This document shows positions 1-6,697 of a DNA stretch of 9,474 nucleotides, piece by piece. The DNA is from an uncultured beta proteobacterium (GTDB taxonomy: Bacteria; Pseudomonadota; Gammaproteobacteria; Burkholderiales; Burkholderiaceae_C), in contig CAILKA010000391.1 in NCBI GenBank assembly GCA_903834645.1, positions 1-9,474 of the forward strand. Reading direction: 5' to 3'. Position 1 is the stretch's first letter. Each line of letters opens with the position of its first letter. The notes beneath the pieces are model-generated. The model ran no database searches. It saw only the letters and a list, made by a program, of their open reading frames with translations, and was not told the DNA's origin. Both the position numbers and the translations under genes were made by a program.

Positions 1-1694
1 CAGACCTCCAAGATGTCGGTGCTCTTGGTGTAATGGGCCGCGTCATCACCGGCTTGGTTCAAGATGCTGTCCACCGTCTCGCGGCTCCAGGCTTCGATGC
101 CGCCGCGCTCGACGATGTCGGCGGCCTGGTCGAGGATCTCGAGCGTGCGCGGGTGCAGCTCGTCGGTGTCCTTGTGCAGGAAGAAGGGCAGCGGCACGCC
201 CCAGCTGCGCTGGCGGCTGATGCACCAGTCGGGCCGGTTGGCGATCATGTCGCGCAGCCGCGCGCGTCCGTTCTCGGGGTAGAAGGCGGTGCGGTCGATG
301 GCGTCGAGCGCCATCTGCCGCAGCGTGCGCGGCGCCTTGTCGGTGGTGAAGACGCCTTCGCCCTCGTCCATGCGGACGAACCACTGCGAGGCGGCGCGGT
401 AGATCACCGGCGACTTGTGGCGCCAGCAGTGCGGGTAGCTGTGCTGCAACGGCTCGGTGGCCAGCAGCCGGCCGGCCTCGCGCAGCGCCTCGATGATCAC
501 GGGCGCGGCCTTCCAGATGTTCTGCCCGCCGAAGAGCGGCAGCTCCGCTGCGTACACCCCGTTGCCCTGCACCGGGTTGAGGATGTCGGCCAGCGCCATC
601 CCGTTGGCGCGGCAACTCAGGAAGTCGTCCAGGCCGTAGGCCGGGGAAGAGTGGACGATGCCGGTGCCGTCCTCGGCGGTGGCGTAGTCGGCCAGGTACA
701 CGGGGCTGGCGCGGTCGTAGCCCGGGTGCACGTGGGCCAGCGGGTGCCGGAACTGCAGGCCGCCGAGCTTCTCGCCCACCGTGGTGGCCAGCACGCGGCC
801 CTCCAGGCCGTAGCGGGCCAGGCACTTCTCCACGAGCGAGGCCGCCAGCACGAGCAGCCCACGCGGCGTTTCCACGAGGGCGTAGTCGAGCGCGGGGTTG
901 AGGTTCAGCGCCTGGTTGGCCGGCAGCGTCCAGGCCGTGGTGGTCCAGATCACGGCAAACGCAGTGAGCCCGCTGGCCTGCATGCGGTTGAGCAGGGCGT
1001 CCGCATCCTCGGGCGGCAGGAAGGCCGCGGCCAGGCGCTCGGGCTCGGCGCAGGGGAAGGCCACGTCCAGCGTCTGGCTCTTCTTGTCGGCGTACTCGAT
1101 CTCGAACTCGGCCAGCGAGCTGCCGCAGTCGAAGCACCAGAAGACGGGCTTGAGGCCCCGGTAGACGAAGCCGCGCTCGACCACGCGCTTGAAGGCACGG
1201 ATCTCGCCGGCCTCGTTGGGCGGGTCCATCGTCGCGTAGCGGTGCGCCCAGTCGCCGAGCACGCCCAGGCGCTTGAAGTCGGCCATCTGCTGCGCGATCT
1301 GCTCGGTGGCCCAGGCGCGCGACTTCGCCTGCATCTCGTCGCGGCTCAGGCCGCGGCCGTGCTTCTTCTCGATGGCGTTCTCGATGGGCAGGCCGTGGCA
1401 GTCCCAGCCGGGCACGTACTGCGCGTCGAAGCCGGCGAGCTGGCGCGCCTTGACGATCATGTCCTTCAGGACCTTGTTGACCGCGTGCCCGATGTGGATC
1501 GCGTTGTTCGCGTAGGGCGGGCCGTCGTGCAGGATGAAGCGCGGGGCGTGGCGGCGCGCGTCGCGCAGGCGCTGGTACAGGCCCTTGTCTTCCCAGTCCT
1601 GGACCCAGCCCGGCTCGCGCTTGGGCAGGTCGCCGCGCATCGGGAAGGGGGTGTCGGGCAGGTTGAGCGTGGTGCGGTAGTCGGGGGTGCTCAT
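1..1694 (-). CDS. ileS: Isoleucyl-tRNA synthetase, N-terminal 564 residues (3' end beyond window)
   Basis: Class I aminoacyl-tRNA synthetase that charges tRNA-Ile with isoleucine in the cytoplasm and edits mischarged valine. The frame is open from the ATG at 1694 to the left edge, 564 full codons of a protein usually about 930-960 residues long. Seen: N-terminus MSTPDYRTTLNLPDTPFPM; the HIGH ATP-binding motif at residues 67-70 within PPYANNAIHIGHAVNKVLKD; the CP1 editing-domain threonine run WTTTAW at 250-255; and DWCISRQRSWGVPLP at 489-503. The visible part stops at TDILEV, just before the expected WFDSG, so KMSKS, the anticodon-binding domain and any C-terminal zinc site lie outside. No clear Shine-Dalgarno precedes the ATG. 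A hairpin lies 20-39 nt upstream. In many proteobacteria ribF precedes this gene and lspA follows it; here a divergent outer-membrane gene comes between ribF and ileS. Confidence 0.97.
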   Translation of the reverse strand, partial: MSTPDYRTTLNLPDTPFPMRGDLPKREPGWVQDWEDKGLYQRLRDARRHAPRFILHDGPPYANNAIHIGHAVNKVLKDMIVKARQLAGFDAQYVPGWDCHGLPIENAIEKKHGRGLSRDEMQAKSRAWATEQIAQQMADFKRLGVLGDWAHRYATMDPPNEAGEIRAFKRVVERGFVYRGLKPVFWCFDCGSSLAEFEIEYADKKSQTLDVAFPCAEPERLAAAFLPPEDADALLNRMQASGLTAFAVIWTTTAWTLPANQALNLNPALDYALVETPRGLLVLAASLVEKCLARYGLEGRVLATTVGEKLGGLQFRHPLAHVHPGYDRASPVYLADYATAEDGTGIVHSSPAYGLDDFLSCRANGMALADILNPVQGNGVYAAELPLFGGQNIWKAAPVIIEALREAGRLLATEPLQHSYPHCWRHKSPVIYRAASQWFVRMDEGEGVFTTDKAPRTLRQMALDAIDRTAFYPENGRARLRDMIANRPDWCISRQRSWGVPLPFFLHKDTDELHPRTLEILDQAADIVERGGIEAWSRETVDSILNQAGDDAAHYTKSTDILEV

Positions 1695-1713
1695 GGTGCA
1701 AGCTGTCGCAGGG

Positions 1714-1733
1714 CGCGGCGCCTGTGCGCCGCG
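1714..1733. other. Perfect GC hairpin in the ileS 5' leader
   Basis: Inverted repeat CGCGGCGC / GCGCCGCG, an 8-bp all-GC stem with a 4-nt loop, 20-39 nt upstream of the ileS ATG. If the ileS transcript starts further upstream, this stem lies in its leader. It has no U-tract on either strand, so it is not a standard intrinsic terminator. A role in regulation is inference; such stems also arise by chance at this base composition. Confidence 0.45.
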
Positions 1734-1772
1734 ATCAGCCCACGGCCGCAAGGCGCGGAGTGGGCAGGGCAG

Positions 1773-1788
1773 GGCGGCTTCAGCCGCC
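1773..1788. other. Second GC hairpin in the ileS/mipA divergent spacer
   Basis: Inverted repeat GGCGGC, TTCA, GCCGCC: a 6-bp stem with a 4-nt loop (7 bp if the inner T-A pair also forms). It lies about 80 nt upstream of ileS on the minus strand and about 120 nt upstream of the MipA/OmpV GTG on the plus strand. No T-tract follows on either strand. Function unknown. The spacer 1695-1908 holds this stem, the stem at 1714-1733 and weak promoter-like elements, and nothing else I can name. Confidence 0.35.
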
Positions 1789-1870
1789 AGGCATCGACGA
1801 GCGCCGAATTCGGTCGCGCGTGCTCTGGCGCCGCGTGGCGTGCCAGCGGCTGCTCGAGGGCGACACGGGG

Positions 1871-1894
1871 GACAATCGCATGATCCAGATTCTA
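1871..1894. promoter_or_regulatory. Possible divergent -10 elements for the MipA/OmpV gene (+) and ileS (-)
   Basis: On the plus strand GACAAT (1871-1876) resembles a -10 box and would start a transcript near 1883, about 26 nt before the GTG at 1909. On the minus strand TAGAAT (1894 down to 1889) resembles a -10 box for ileS and would start near 1882, giving a leader of nearly 190 nt that contains both hairpins. I find no convincing -35 box for either at 16-18 nt spacing. Both calls are therefore weak and rest on the -10 hexamer alone. Confidence 0.25.
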
Positions 1895-1908
1895 CCGGGG
1901 GCAACGGA

Positions 1909-2829
1909 GTGAGCGAGGGCGGGGCTTCGCGGCTGTGGCCACCCGGACCGGCGCTTGGGATGCCCGGCGCAGGCCCGTTGGGCCGATGGTGTGCCGCATC
2001 GGCGCTGCTGGTGCTCGGGGTTGGGGTGGAGCCCGCGTTCGGGGCACCGGGCGGGTCTGGCGCGCCCGCTGACGAGCCGCACGACACCGCTGCGGGGCCC
2101 CCCGAGCCCGTGTGGGAGGGGGCGATCGGCCTCATCGTTCGCCAGGGGGCGGCCTACCCGGGCTCGGCGCTGCGGCACACGGGCATCCGACCTGGCGGCT
2201 TCCTGCGCTGGGGGCCCTACACCGTGACCGGGGCCGGCGGCTTCACCACGCGCCGCAACATCGATCTGGACCGCGGTTTCGGTGCCGAACTGCTGCGCAC
2301 GGACGCCTTGCGGCTGCGGCTGAACCTGCGCCAGGACGGCGGCCGTGCCCAAGACCGGAGCCCGGAGCTCGCCGGCATGGGTGACATCCGCTCCACCCTG
2401 CGCGCGCGGTTTTCGCTGCGATGGGAGCCCGAACCGGGCTGGGTGCTCACGGGTGCCAGCAGCCTGGACCTCCTCGGCCGCGTGGGCGGCTATGGGCTGG
2501 ATGCAGGAGTCTCGCGACAGTGGGACTTCGGGCACGGCAGGCGCCTGGTGCTGTCGGCCGGCCTCACTGGCGCGGGCGGGGGCTACATGCAGACCTGGCA
2601 TGGCGTCACGCCCGAGCAGGCGGCCCGCTCGGGCTACCCCGTGTACCGTGCTGCCGATGGGTTGCGCAGCGCATATGGGGCGGCGAGCTACCGGCACGAG
2701 TTCGGGCGCGAGTGGAGCAGCTACGTCGAGGCCAGTGCCTCGCGCCTCGTGGGCCCGGCTGCGCGCAGCCCGCTCACTCGGCGTGCCGGCACGCAGGGCC
2801 TGGGCGCCGGGCTCGCGTGGCGCTTCTGA
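1909..2829 (+). CDS. MipA/OmpV-family outer-membrane beta-barrel protein
   Basis: MipA was described as a scaffold for murein-synthesis proteins (MltA, PBP1B), but most family members are uncharacterised outer-membrane barrels. With the GTG at 1909 it is 306 residues. A Sec signal peptide is visible (residues 26-45, hydrophobic core AASALLVLGVGV, likely cleavage near AFG/A), then a Pro/Gly/Ala-rich linker (46-67), then the barrel. Family marks are the early GAAYPGS-like turn (80-86), GGYMQTWHGVTPEQAARSG (224-242), PVYRAADGLRS, SPLTRRAG near the end, and a terminal WRF whose final Phe suits BAM recognition. The start is uncertain: GTG 1909 has GGGGG 7 nt upstream, whereas ATG 1960 would give 289 residues and a more usual 28-residue signal. 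It is the only plus-strand gene here, divergent from ileS and convergent with ribF. Confidence 0.88.
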   Translation: MSEGGASRLWPPGPALGMPGAGPLGRWCAASALLVLGVGVEPAFGAPGGSGAPADEPHDTAAGPPEPVWEGAIGLIVRQGAAYPGSALRHTGIRPGGFLRWGPYTVTGAGGFTTRRNIDLDRGFGAELLRTDALRLRLNLRQDGGRAQDRSPELAGMGDIRSTLRARFSLRWEPEPGWVLTGASSLDLLGRVGGYGLDAGVSRQWDFGHGRRLVLSAGLTGAGGGYMQTWHGVTPEQAARSGYPVYRAADGLRSAYGAASYRHEFGREWSSYVEASASRLVGPAARSPLTRRAGTQGLGAGLAWRF

Positions 2830-2836
2830 CCATCCC

Positions 2837-2859
2837 GGCAGCTGGCCAGACCGGCTGCC
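2837..2859 (+). terminator. Hairpin after the MipA/OmpV stop, possible terminator
   Basis: Stem GGCAGCTGG / CCGGCTGCC with loop CCAGA: 9 bp including one G-U pair when read as plus-strand RNA, beginning 8 nt after the TGA. On the minus strand the wobble becomes an A-C mismatch, so it favours the plus-strand transcript. No T-tract follows, so it is at best an atypical terminator. It fills most of the 52-nt gap between the convergent MipA/OmpV and ribF genes. Confidence 0.4.
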
Positions 2860-2881
2860 CGACGCCATCTCGCGCCCGCAG

Positions 2882-3838
2882 TCAGCGCGCGAACCAGGCG
2901 CGTGCGTCCTCCACGTCACGCGCGATGCCCTCGCGCAGCGCTTCCAGCGACGGGTACTTGCGCTCCTCATGCAGGCGGTGCAGCAGGTCCACCTGCAGGC
3001 AGCGTCCGTAGCCGCCGTCAAGGCCGAGCGAGTCGGGCCATTGCAGGCAGTGCACCTCCAGCAGCAGCCGCCCCGCTTCCTCCACCGTGGGCCGCACGCC
3101 CAGGCTGGCCACCGCGGGCAGCGGGGCGTCGGCCAGCCCGTGGACGCGGGCCACGAAGATGCCGGGGTGGGCGGGCGTGGGGTGGCGCAGCTTCAGGTTG
3201 AGGGTGCGAAAGCCCAGCTCGCGGCCGAGCTTGGCGCCGTGGATCGCGCGCCCGCTCAGGCTCCACGGGCGCCCGAGCAGCGTGGCCGCGCGGGCCAGGT
3301 CACCCTGGGCGAGCGCCGTGCGCACGGCCGAGCTCGACACGCGCAGGCCGTGCACCTCGTAGCTCATCATGCGGGCCACGTCGAAGCCCAGGCGTGCACC
3401 CAGAGCGTCGAGCATGGCGTAGTCGCCGGCGCGCTTCGCGCCGAAGCGGAAATCGTCACCCACCAGCACCGCGCGGGCCCCCAGGCCCTGAGCCAGGATG
3501 CGCTCGGCAAAGGCCTCGGGGGGCAGTGCGGCGAGTGCGGCGTCGAAGCGCAGGATCACCAGCCTGTCCACGCCGCAGCGCGCCAGCTCGGCTGCGCAGT
3601 CGCGCAGCGTGCCGATGCGCGCGGGGGCGAGCTCGGGCTGCTGGAGCCGGCGCGCGAAGAAGTCCCGAGGGTGCGGCTCGAAGGTCAGGACGCAGCTGGC
3701 CAGGCCGCGGTGGCGCGCCTCGCTCGTGAGAAGCGCGAGCATGGCCTGGTGGCCGCGGTGCACGCCGTCGAAGTTGCCGATGGTGAGCGCGCAGGCGCTG
3801 CGCGCCGCAGGGGGCGGAAGGCCGCGGAAGACTTGCAT
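2882..3838 (-). CDS. ribF: Bifunctional riboflavin kinase / FAD synthetase
   Basis: Makes FMN from riboflavin plus ATP, then FAD from FMN plus ATP, in the cytoplasm. It has 318 residues, normal for bacterial RibF. The N-terminal FMN-adenylyltransferase domain (about 15-175) shows GNFDGVHRGH at 21-30 (nucleotidyltransferase HxGH-type motif), TFEPHPRDFF at 52-61, VGDDFRFG at 126-133 and SSSAVR at 168-173. The C-terminal riboflavin-kinase domain (about 185-315) shows GFRTLNL at 209-215, the counterpart of the usual GxPTxN motif with its Thr and Asn kept, then PGIFVARV, VASLGVRPTV and LLEVHCL with the likely catalytic Glu at 261. The ATG at 3838 has no Shine-Dalgarno but GATAAT lies just upstream, suggesting a leaderless transcript. 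The frame is open further upstream, but MQVFRGLPPP is the natural N-terminus. Confidence 0.97.
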   Translation of the reverse strand: MQVFRGLPPPAARSACALTIGNFDGVHRGHQAMLALLTSEARHRGLASCVLTFEPHPRDFFARRLQQPELAPARIGTLRDCAAELARCGVDRLVILRFDAALAALPPEAFAERILAQGLGARAVLVGDDFRFGAKRAGDYAMLDALGARLGFDVARMMSYEVHGLRVSSSAVRTALAQGDLARAATLLGRPWSLSGRAIHGAKLGRELGFRTLNLKLRHPTPAHPGIFVARVHGLADAPLPAVASLGVRPTVEEAGRLLLEVHCLQWPDSLGLDGGYGRCLQVDLLHRLHEERKYPSLEALREGIARDVEDARAWFAR

Positions 3839-3844
3839 GGGGGA

Positions 3845-3850
3845 ATTATC
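3845..3850 (-). promoter_or_regulatory. Candidate -10 element for ribF (leaderless)
   Basis: On the minus strand GATAAT (3850 to 3845) is followed by TCCCCC and then the ribF ATG at 3838. A transcript starting about 7 nt after the hexamer would begin at or next to the A of the ATG. There is no Shine-Dalgarno between them, which fits leaderless initiation. No good -35 hexamer is seen at 16-18 nt spacing. The 65-nt gap after the methyltransferase stop gives room for a separate promoter. Confidence 0.45.
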
Positions 3851-3903
3851 GAGGCGGTGCGTGCCTGCCCTGCGCATGGGGGCTGACAGCTGCGTGGCAC
3901 GAC

Positions 3904-5058
3904 TCAGGCGGCCACCAGCCTCCACAGCGACGTGAGCTCGCGCGACCGAGCCGCATGAAGCGGATCGTCGCGATCGAAGGCCTTGCCATGGCGCGGGCGC
4001 GTGTCCAGGCGGCCGGCCACGCGCAGGCCGCCTGCGGCGATCCAGCCTTCGAGCTCCGCGCGCGTACGCAGGCCCAGGTGCTCGGCCAGGTCCGACACGA
4101 TGAGCCAGCCTTCGCCGCCGGGCGCGAGGTGCGCTACCAGGCCGGCCAGGAAGCTCCTGAGCATGCGGCTGTCCGGGTCGTAGACGGCGCGCTCCACCGG
4201 AGAGCTGGGCTTGGCCGGCAGCCAGGGCGGGTTGCAGACCATCAGCGGTGCGTGCCCCTCTGGATAGAGATCGGCGTCGATCGCCTGCACGGCGCCCGCG
4301 CAGCCCAGCCGCTCCAGGTTCTCGCGGGCGCAAGCGAGCGCCCGCGCGTCGCAGTCGGTGGCGATGACGCGCTGCACACCGCGACGGGCCAGCACCGCGG
4401 CCAGCACGCCGGTTCCGGTGCCGATGTCGAAGGCGAGGCTGCGCCCCTTCAAGGCCACCGGCAGCGGCGCCTGCGCGACCAGGTCCACGTACTCGCCGCG
4501 CACCGGGCTGAAGACGCCGTAGTGGGGATGGATGTGCTCGCCGCCCAGTGCCGGCACCGGCACGCCCTTGCGCCGCCACTCGTGTGCGCTGATGAGACCG
4601 AGCAGTTCGCGCAGCGAGGCGACCGACGGCTCGCCGGCTGCACCCCATGCCTCCTCGCAGGCATCCTGCGTGCCGGCGGGGGCACGCCGCAGCGGCACGT
4701 GGTGGTCGGCCCCAAGGGGGATCAGCAGCATCCCCAGGATGCGGGCGCGCTCGCCCTGCGCCTTGCGGTGCAGGTGGAAGGCCTGGGCGGGGGTGGGCGC
4801 GGGCCCCGGGGCGGCCCTGTTCGCACGGCGGTCGATGCGCCGCGCCATGGCCTGCAGCAGCTGGCGCGCCTGGTGGTAGTCGCCTCTCCACAGCAGCGCC
4901 TCACCCTCGCAGGCCAGGCGGTAGGCGGTATCGGCGTTGATCGTGTCGTCGGCCACGCGCACGCGCCGGGGTGGCGGCCAGCCGGCTTCGCTGCGCCAGC
5001 GGGCGCTGTGCGGGCCGGTTGCCTCGGTCCAGTGCAGGCGGGGCGGGTCGGCGGTCAC
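3904..5058 (-). CDS. Class I SAM-dependent methyltransferase (MTS-type, NPPW motif)
   Basis: A 384-residue protein starting at a GTG whose first four bases (GTGA) overlap the stop of the upstream flavoprotein gene, a sign of translational coupling. The C-terminal half is a Rossmann methyltransferase fold. SAM motif I DIGTGTG is at 211-217, the acidic residue after beta-2 is in ATDCD (233-237), and catalytic motif IV NPPW is at 276-279. An (N/D)PP(F/Y/W) motif is typical of N-methyltransferases acting on adenine, guanine or glutamine amide groups (PrmC, RsmC and RlmG relatives). The first 200 residues match no domain I recognise. They include a helical stretch TAYRLACEGEALLWRGDYHQ (45-64), an Ala/Pro-rich linker (80-93) and HIHPHYGVFSP (175-185) just before the SAM site. 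The substrate cannot be told from sequence; RNA, DNA and protein remain possible. Confidence 0.88.
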   Translation of the reverse strand: MTADPPRLHWTEATGPHSARWRSEAGWPPPRRVRVADDTINADTAYRLACEGEALLWRGDYHQARQLLQAMARRIDRRANRAAPGPAPTPAQAFHLHRKAQGERARILGMLLIPLGADHHVPLRRAPAGTQDACEEAWGAAGEPSVASLRELLGLISAHEWRRKGVPVPALGGEHIHPHYGVFSPVRGEYVDLVAQAPLPVALKGRSLAFDIGTGTGVLAAVLARRGVQRVIATDCDARALACARENLERLGCAGAVQAIDADLYPEGHAPLMVCNPPWLPAKPSSPVERAVYDPDSRMLRSFLAGLVAHLAPGGEGWLIVSDLAEHLGLRTRAELEGWIAAGGLRVAGRLDTRPRHGKAFDRDDPLHAARSRELTSLWRLVAA

Positions 5059-6302
5059 CGTGCGCCCGCCTGCCACTGCAGCACGCCTTGCCCGGCTGCA
5101 CGCCCCGTGGCCAGGCACGCGTTGAGCAGGTAGCCGCCAGTGGGGGCTTCCCAGTCGAGCATCTCGCCCGCGCAGAACACGCCGGGGCGGGCGCGCAGCA
5201 TCAGCCGGTCGTCCAGCTCGCTCCAGGCCACGCCGCCGGCGGTGCTGATGGCCTCGTCGATCGGGCGCGGGGCCACCAGGGTCAGGGGCAGGGCCTTGAG
5301 GGCCTGTGCCAGCCGTGCGGTGTCGTTCCGGGAGGAGGCGCCCGACACCTCGTGCAGCAGGGCGAGCTTCAGGCCCTGCAGGTTCAGGCGGCTCTTCAGG
5401 TGCGTGGCCAGGCTGCGCGCGCCACGCGGACGCATCACCTCGGCTGCCACCTGCTCCGCGCTGTGCGCGGGCAGCAGGTCCAGCGTGAACATGGCCTGGC
5501 CGTGGCGAGCAATGGCCTCGCGCAGCGAAGCTGAAAAGGCATAGACCAGGCTGCCTTCCACTCCTGTGTCGGTGAGCACGAACTCGCCTTGCTGGCGCAG
5601 CACCGTGCCGTCCTCCTGCACGACGCTGGCGGCCACGGGCTTCACGGGCTGGCCCGCAAAGCGCTGGCGCAGGTAGTCGCTCCAGCCGCCCGCCACGTCG
5701 AAGCCGCAGTTGGCCGGCCGCAGCGGGCTCACCGCCACGCCGCAGGCCTGCAGTGCCGGCACCCAGGCCCCATCGGAGCCCAGGCGCGCCCAGCTCGCGC
5801 CGCCCAGTGCCAGCACGGTGGCTTCGGCGCGGTGCTGCACCTCGCCGGCGGGTGCGGCAAATCGCAGGGCGCCATCTTCGGCCCAGCCCAGCCAGCGGTG
5901 GCGGGCGTGCAGCACCACGCCGGCGGCGCGCAGTCGGTGCAGCCAGGCGCGCAGCAGCGGCGCGGCCTTCAGGCTGGTGGGAAAGACCCGGTTGGAGGTG
6001 CCGACGAAGGTGGGGATACCCAGGCCCAGTGCCCACTCGCGCAGGGCGGTTGCATCGAAGGCCCGCACAAAGGGCTCGAGCCGCCCGCTGGCCGCACCGT
6101 AGCGCCCGAGGAAGGGATCCAGCGGCTCGGCGTGCGTGAGGTTCAGCCCGCCGCGGCCGGCAAGCAGGAACTTGCGCCCCACCGAGGGCATGGCGTCGAA
6201 GAGCTCGACCTGCGCGCCGCCGGCCACGAGCACCTCGGCGGCCGCCAGCCCGGCCGGGCCGCCGCCGATCACGGCGACGCGTAGAGGTAGGGAGACGGAC
6301 AC
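5055..6302 (-). CDS. HI0933/BaiN-type NAD(P)/FAD-dependent oxidoreductase
   Basis: A 415-residue flavoprotein of the HI0933-like family (the subgroup often named TIGR03862 or BaiN/RdsA-type aminoacetone-oxidase-like proteins). Seen: the dinucleotide-binding loop GGGPAG at 13-18 after a short beta strand (RVAVI), an acidic beta-2 end (VELFDA, 32-37), the family signature GRKFLLAGRGGLNLTH at 42-57, and the C-terminal FAD-contact segment GVFCAGEMLDW at 374-384 followed by TGGYLLNACLATG. No signal peptide or membrane helix, so cytosolic. The substrate is unknown; relatives reduce double bonds in bile acids or isoprenoid chains, but that should not be carried over on homology alone. The start is a GTG at 6302, 3 nt after the VOC stop, with no strong ribosome-binding site. 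The stop overlaps the methyltransferase start by 4 nt (GTGA). Confidence 0.92.
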   Translation of the reverse strand: MSVSLPLRVAVIGGGPAGLAAAEVLVAGGAQVELFDAMPSVGRKFLLAGRGGLNLTHAEPLDPFLGRYGAASGRLEPFVRAFDATALREWALGLGIPTFVGTSNRVFPTSLKAAPLLRAWLHRLRAAGVVLHARHRWLGWAEDGALRFAAPAGEVQHRAEATVLALGGASWARLGSDGAWVPALQACGVAVSPLRPANCGFDVAGGWSDYLRQRFAGQPVKPVAASVVQEDGTVLRQQGEFVLTDTGVEGSLVYAFSASLREAIARHGQAMFTLDLLPAHSAEQVAAEVMRPRGARSLATHLKSRLNLQGLKLALLHEVSGASSRNDTARLAQALKALPLTLVAPRPIDEAISTAGGVAWSELDDRLMLRARPGVFCAGEMLDWEAPTGGYLLNACLATGRAAGQGVLQWQAGAR

Positions 6303-6305
6303 GCG

Positions 6306-6677
6306 TCAGGTGCTGGTGGCACTGGTGAAGGTGAGCCGGTTGCCGAACGGGTCGGTCACGGTGAAGTCGCGCGTGCCCCAGGGCATGGCCTCCACATGCG
6401 GCCGAGCGTGGGCGTAGTGCTTTGCCAGCAGCTCCGTGCACAGCGCGTCCACGTCGCTCACCTGGATGCGCATCGACGCCCCCGGGGTCGCATCGCCGTG
6501 GTGCTCGGACAGGTGCAGCGCGCAGCCGTCGCGCCGCACCTCCATGTACAGCGGTGCTCCTTCGTGAAAGCGGTGCTCGAAGATGACCTCGAAGCCGAGG
6601 AAGCCGACGTAGAACTCGCGCGCCCGGGCCTCGTCGAAGCTGCGCAGGATGGGGGTGGTGCGTGACAGGGTGGTCAT
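6306..6677 (-). CDS. VOC-superfamily protein (glyoxalase / bleomycin-resistance-like)
   Basis: A 123-residue single-module vicinal-oxygen-chelate protein. Marks of the family: TTPILRSFDEARAREFYVGF (7-26), where a beta strand leads into the first helix; GFEVIFEHRF (28-37); PLYMEVRRDGCALHLSEHHG (42-61); ASMRIQVSDVDAL (67-79); and DPFGNRLTF (109-117), the usual C-terminal strand. This pattern is closest to the bleomycin-binding (Ble-like) glyoxalase-fold group. Such proteins work as dimers, either sequestering drugs or catalysing metal-dependent chemistry. I cannot assign a substrate or show metal ligands, and a resistance role is only one option. It follows rsuA after 49 nt and precedes the flavoprotein by 3 nt. 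The ATG at 6677 lacks a clear Shine-Dalgarno. Confidence 0.9.
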   Translation of the reverse strand: MTTLSRTTPILRSFDEARAREFYVGFLGFEVIFEHRFHEGAPLYMEVRRDGCALHLSEHHGDATPGASMRIQVSDVDALCTELLAKHYAHARPHVEAMPWGTRDFTVTDPFGNRLTFTSATST

Positions 6678-6697
6678 GAGGATGTGTTCAGGATGGC

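Noticed and set aside
46..1701. 551-codon minus-strand open frame overlapping ileS in another frame
   Set aside because: Arg/Ala/Pro-rich shadow frame. The true ileS frame starts at 1694 and runs off the left edge without a stop.
1695..1790. T-box riboswitch upstream of ileS
   Set aside because: T-boxes are essentially a Gram-positive feature. I see no T-box consensus, no specifier loop and no terminator U-tract; the only structure is two short GC stems.
33..1883. 616-codon plus-strand open frame antisense to ileS
   Set aside because: The minus strand here reads as unmistakable IleS with HIGH and editing motifs. The plus-strand product is low-complexity Arg/Ala/Gly/Val-rich sequence, typical of a frame opened by GC-rich third positions on the other strand.
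1780..3021. 413-codon minus-strand frame antisense to the MipA/OmpV gene
   Set aside because: The plus-strand protein has a signal peptide, family motifs and a terminal Phe. The antisense product has no recognisable features. Only its last 33 codons are mentioned, as part of a possible ileS leader.
2345..3886. 513-codon plus-strand open frame across the MipA/OmpV 3' end and antisense to ribF
   Set aside because: It crosses two confidently called genes in wrong frames, with no recognisable domain and a composition typical of antisense shadows.
3839..4891. Upstream extension of ribF to a 669-residue protein
   Set aside because: The extension is a shadow of the methyltransferase gene in another frame. 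RibF homologues start at MQVFRG-type sequence, matching the ATG at 3838.
5059..6441. Upstream extension of the methyltransferase to 845 residues
   Set aside because: The extra part lies over the flavoprotein gene in a different frame and is Arg/Ala-rich. The GTG at 5058 with the GTGA overlap is the sensible start.
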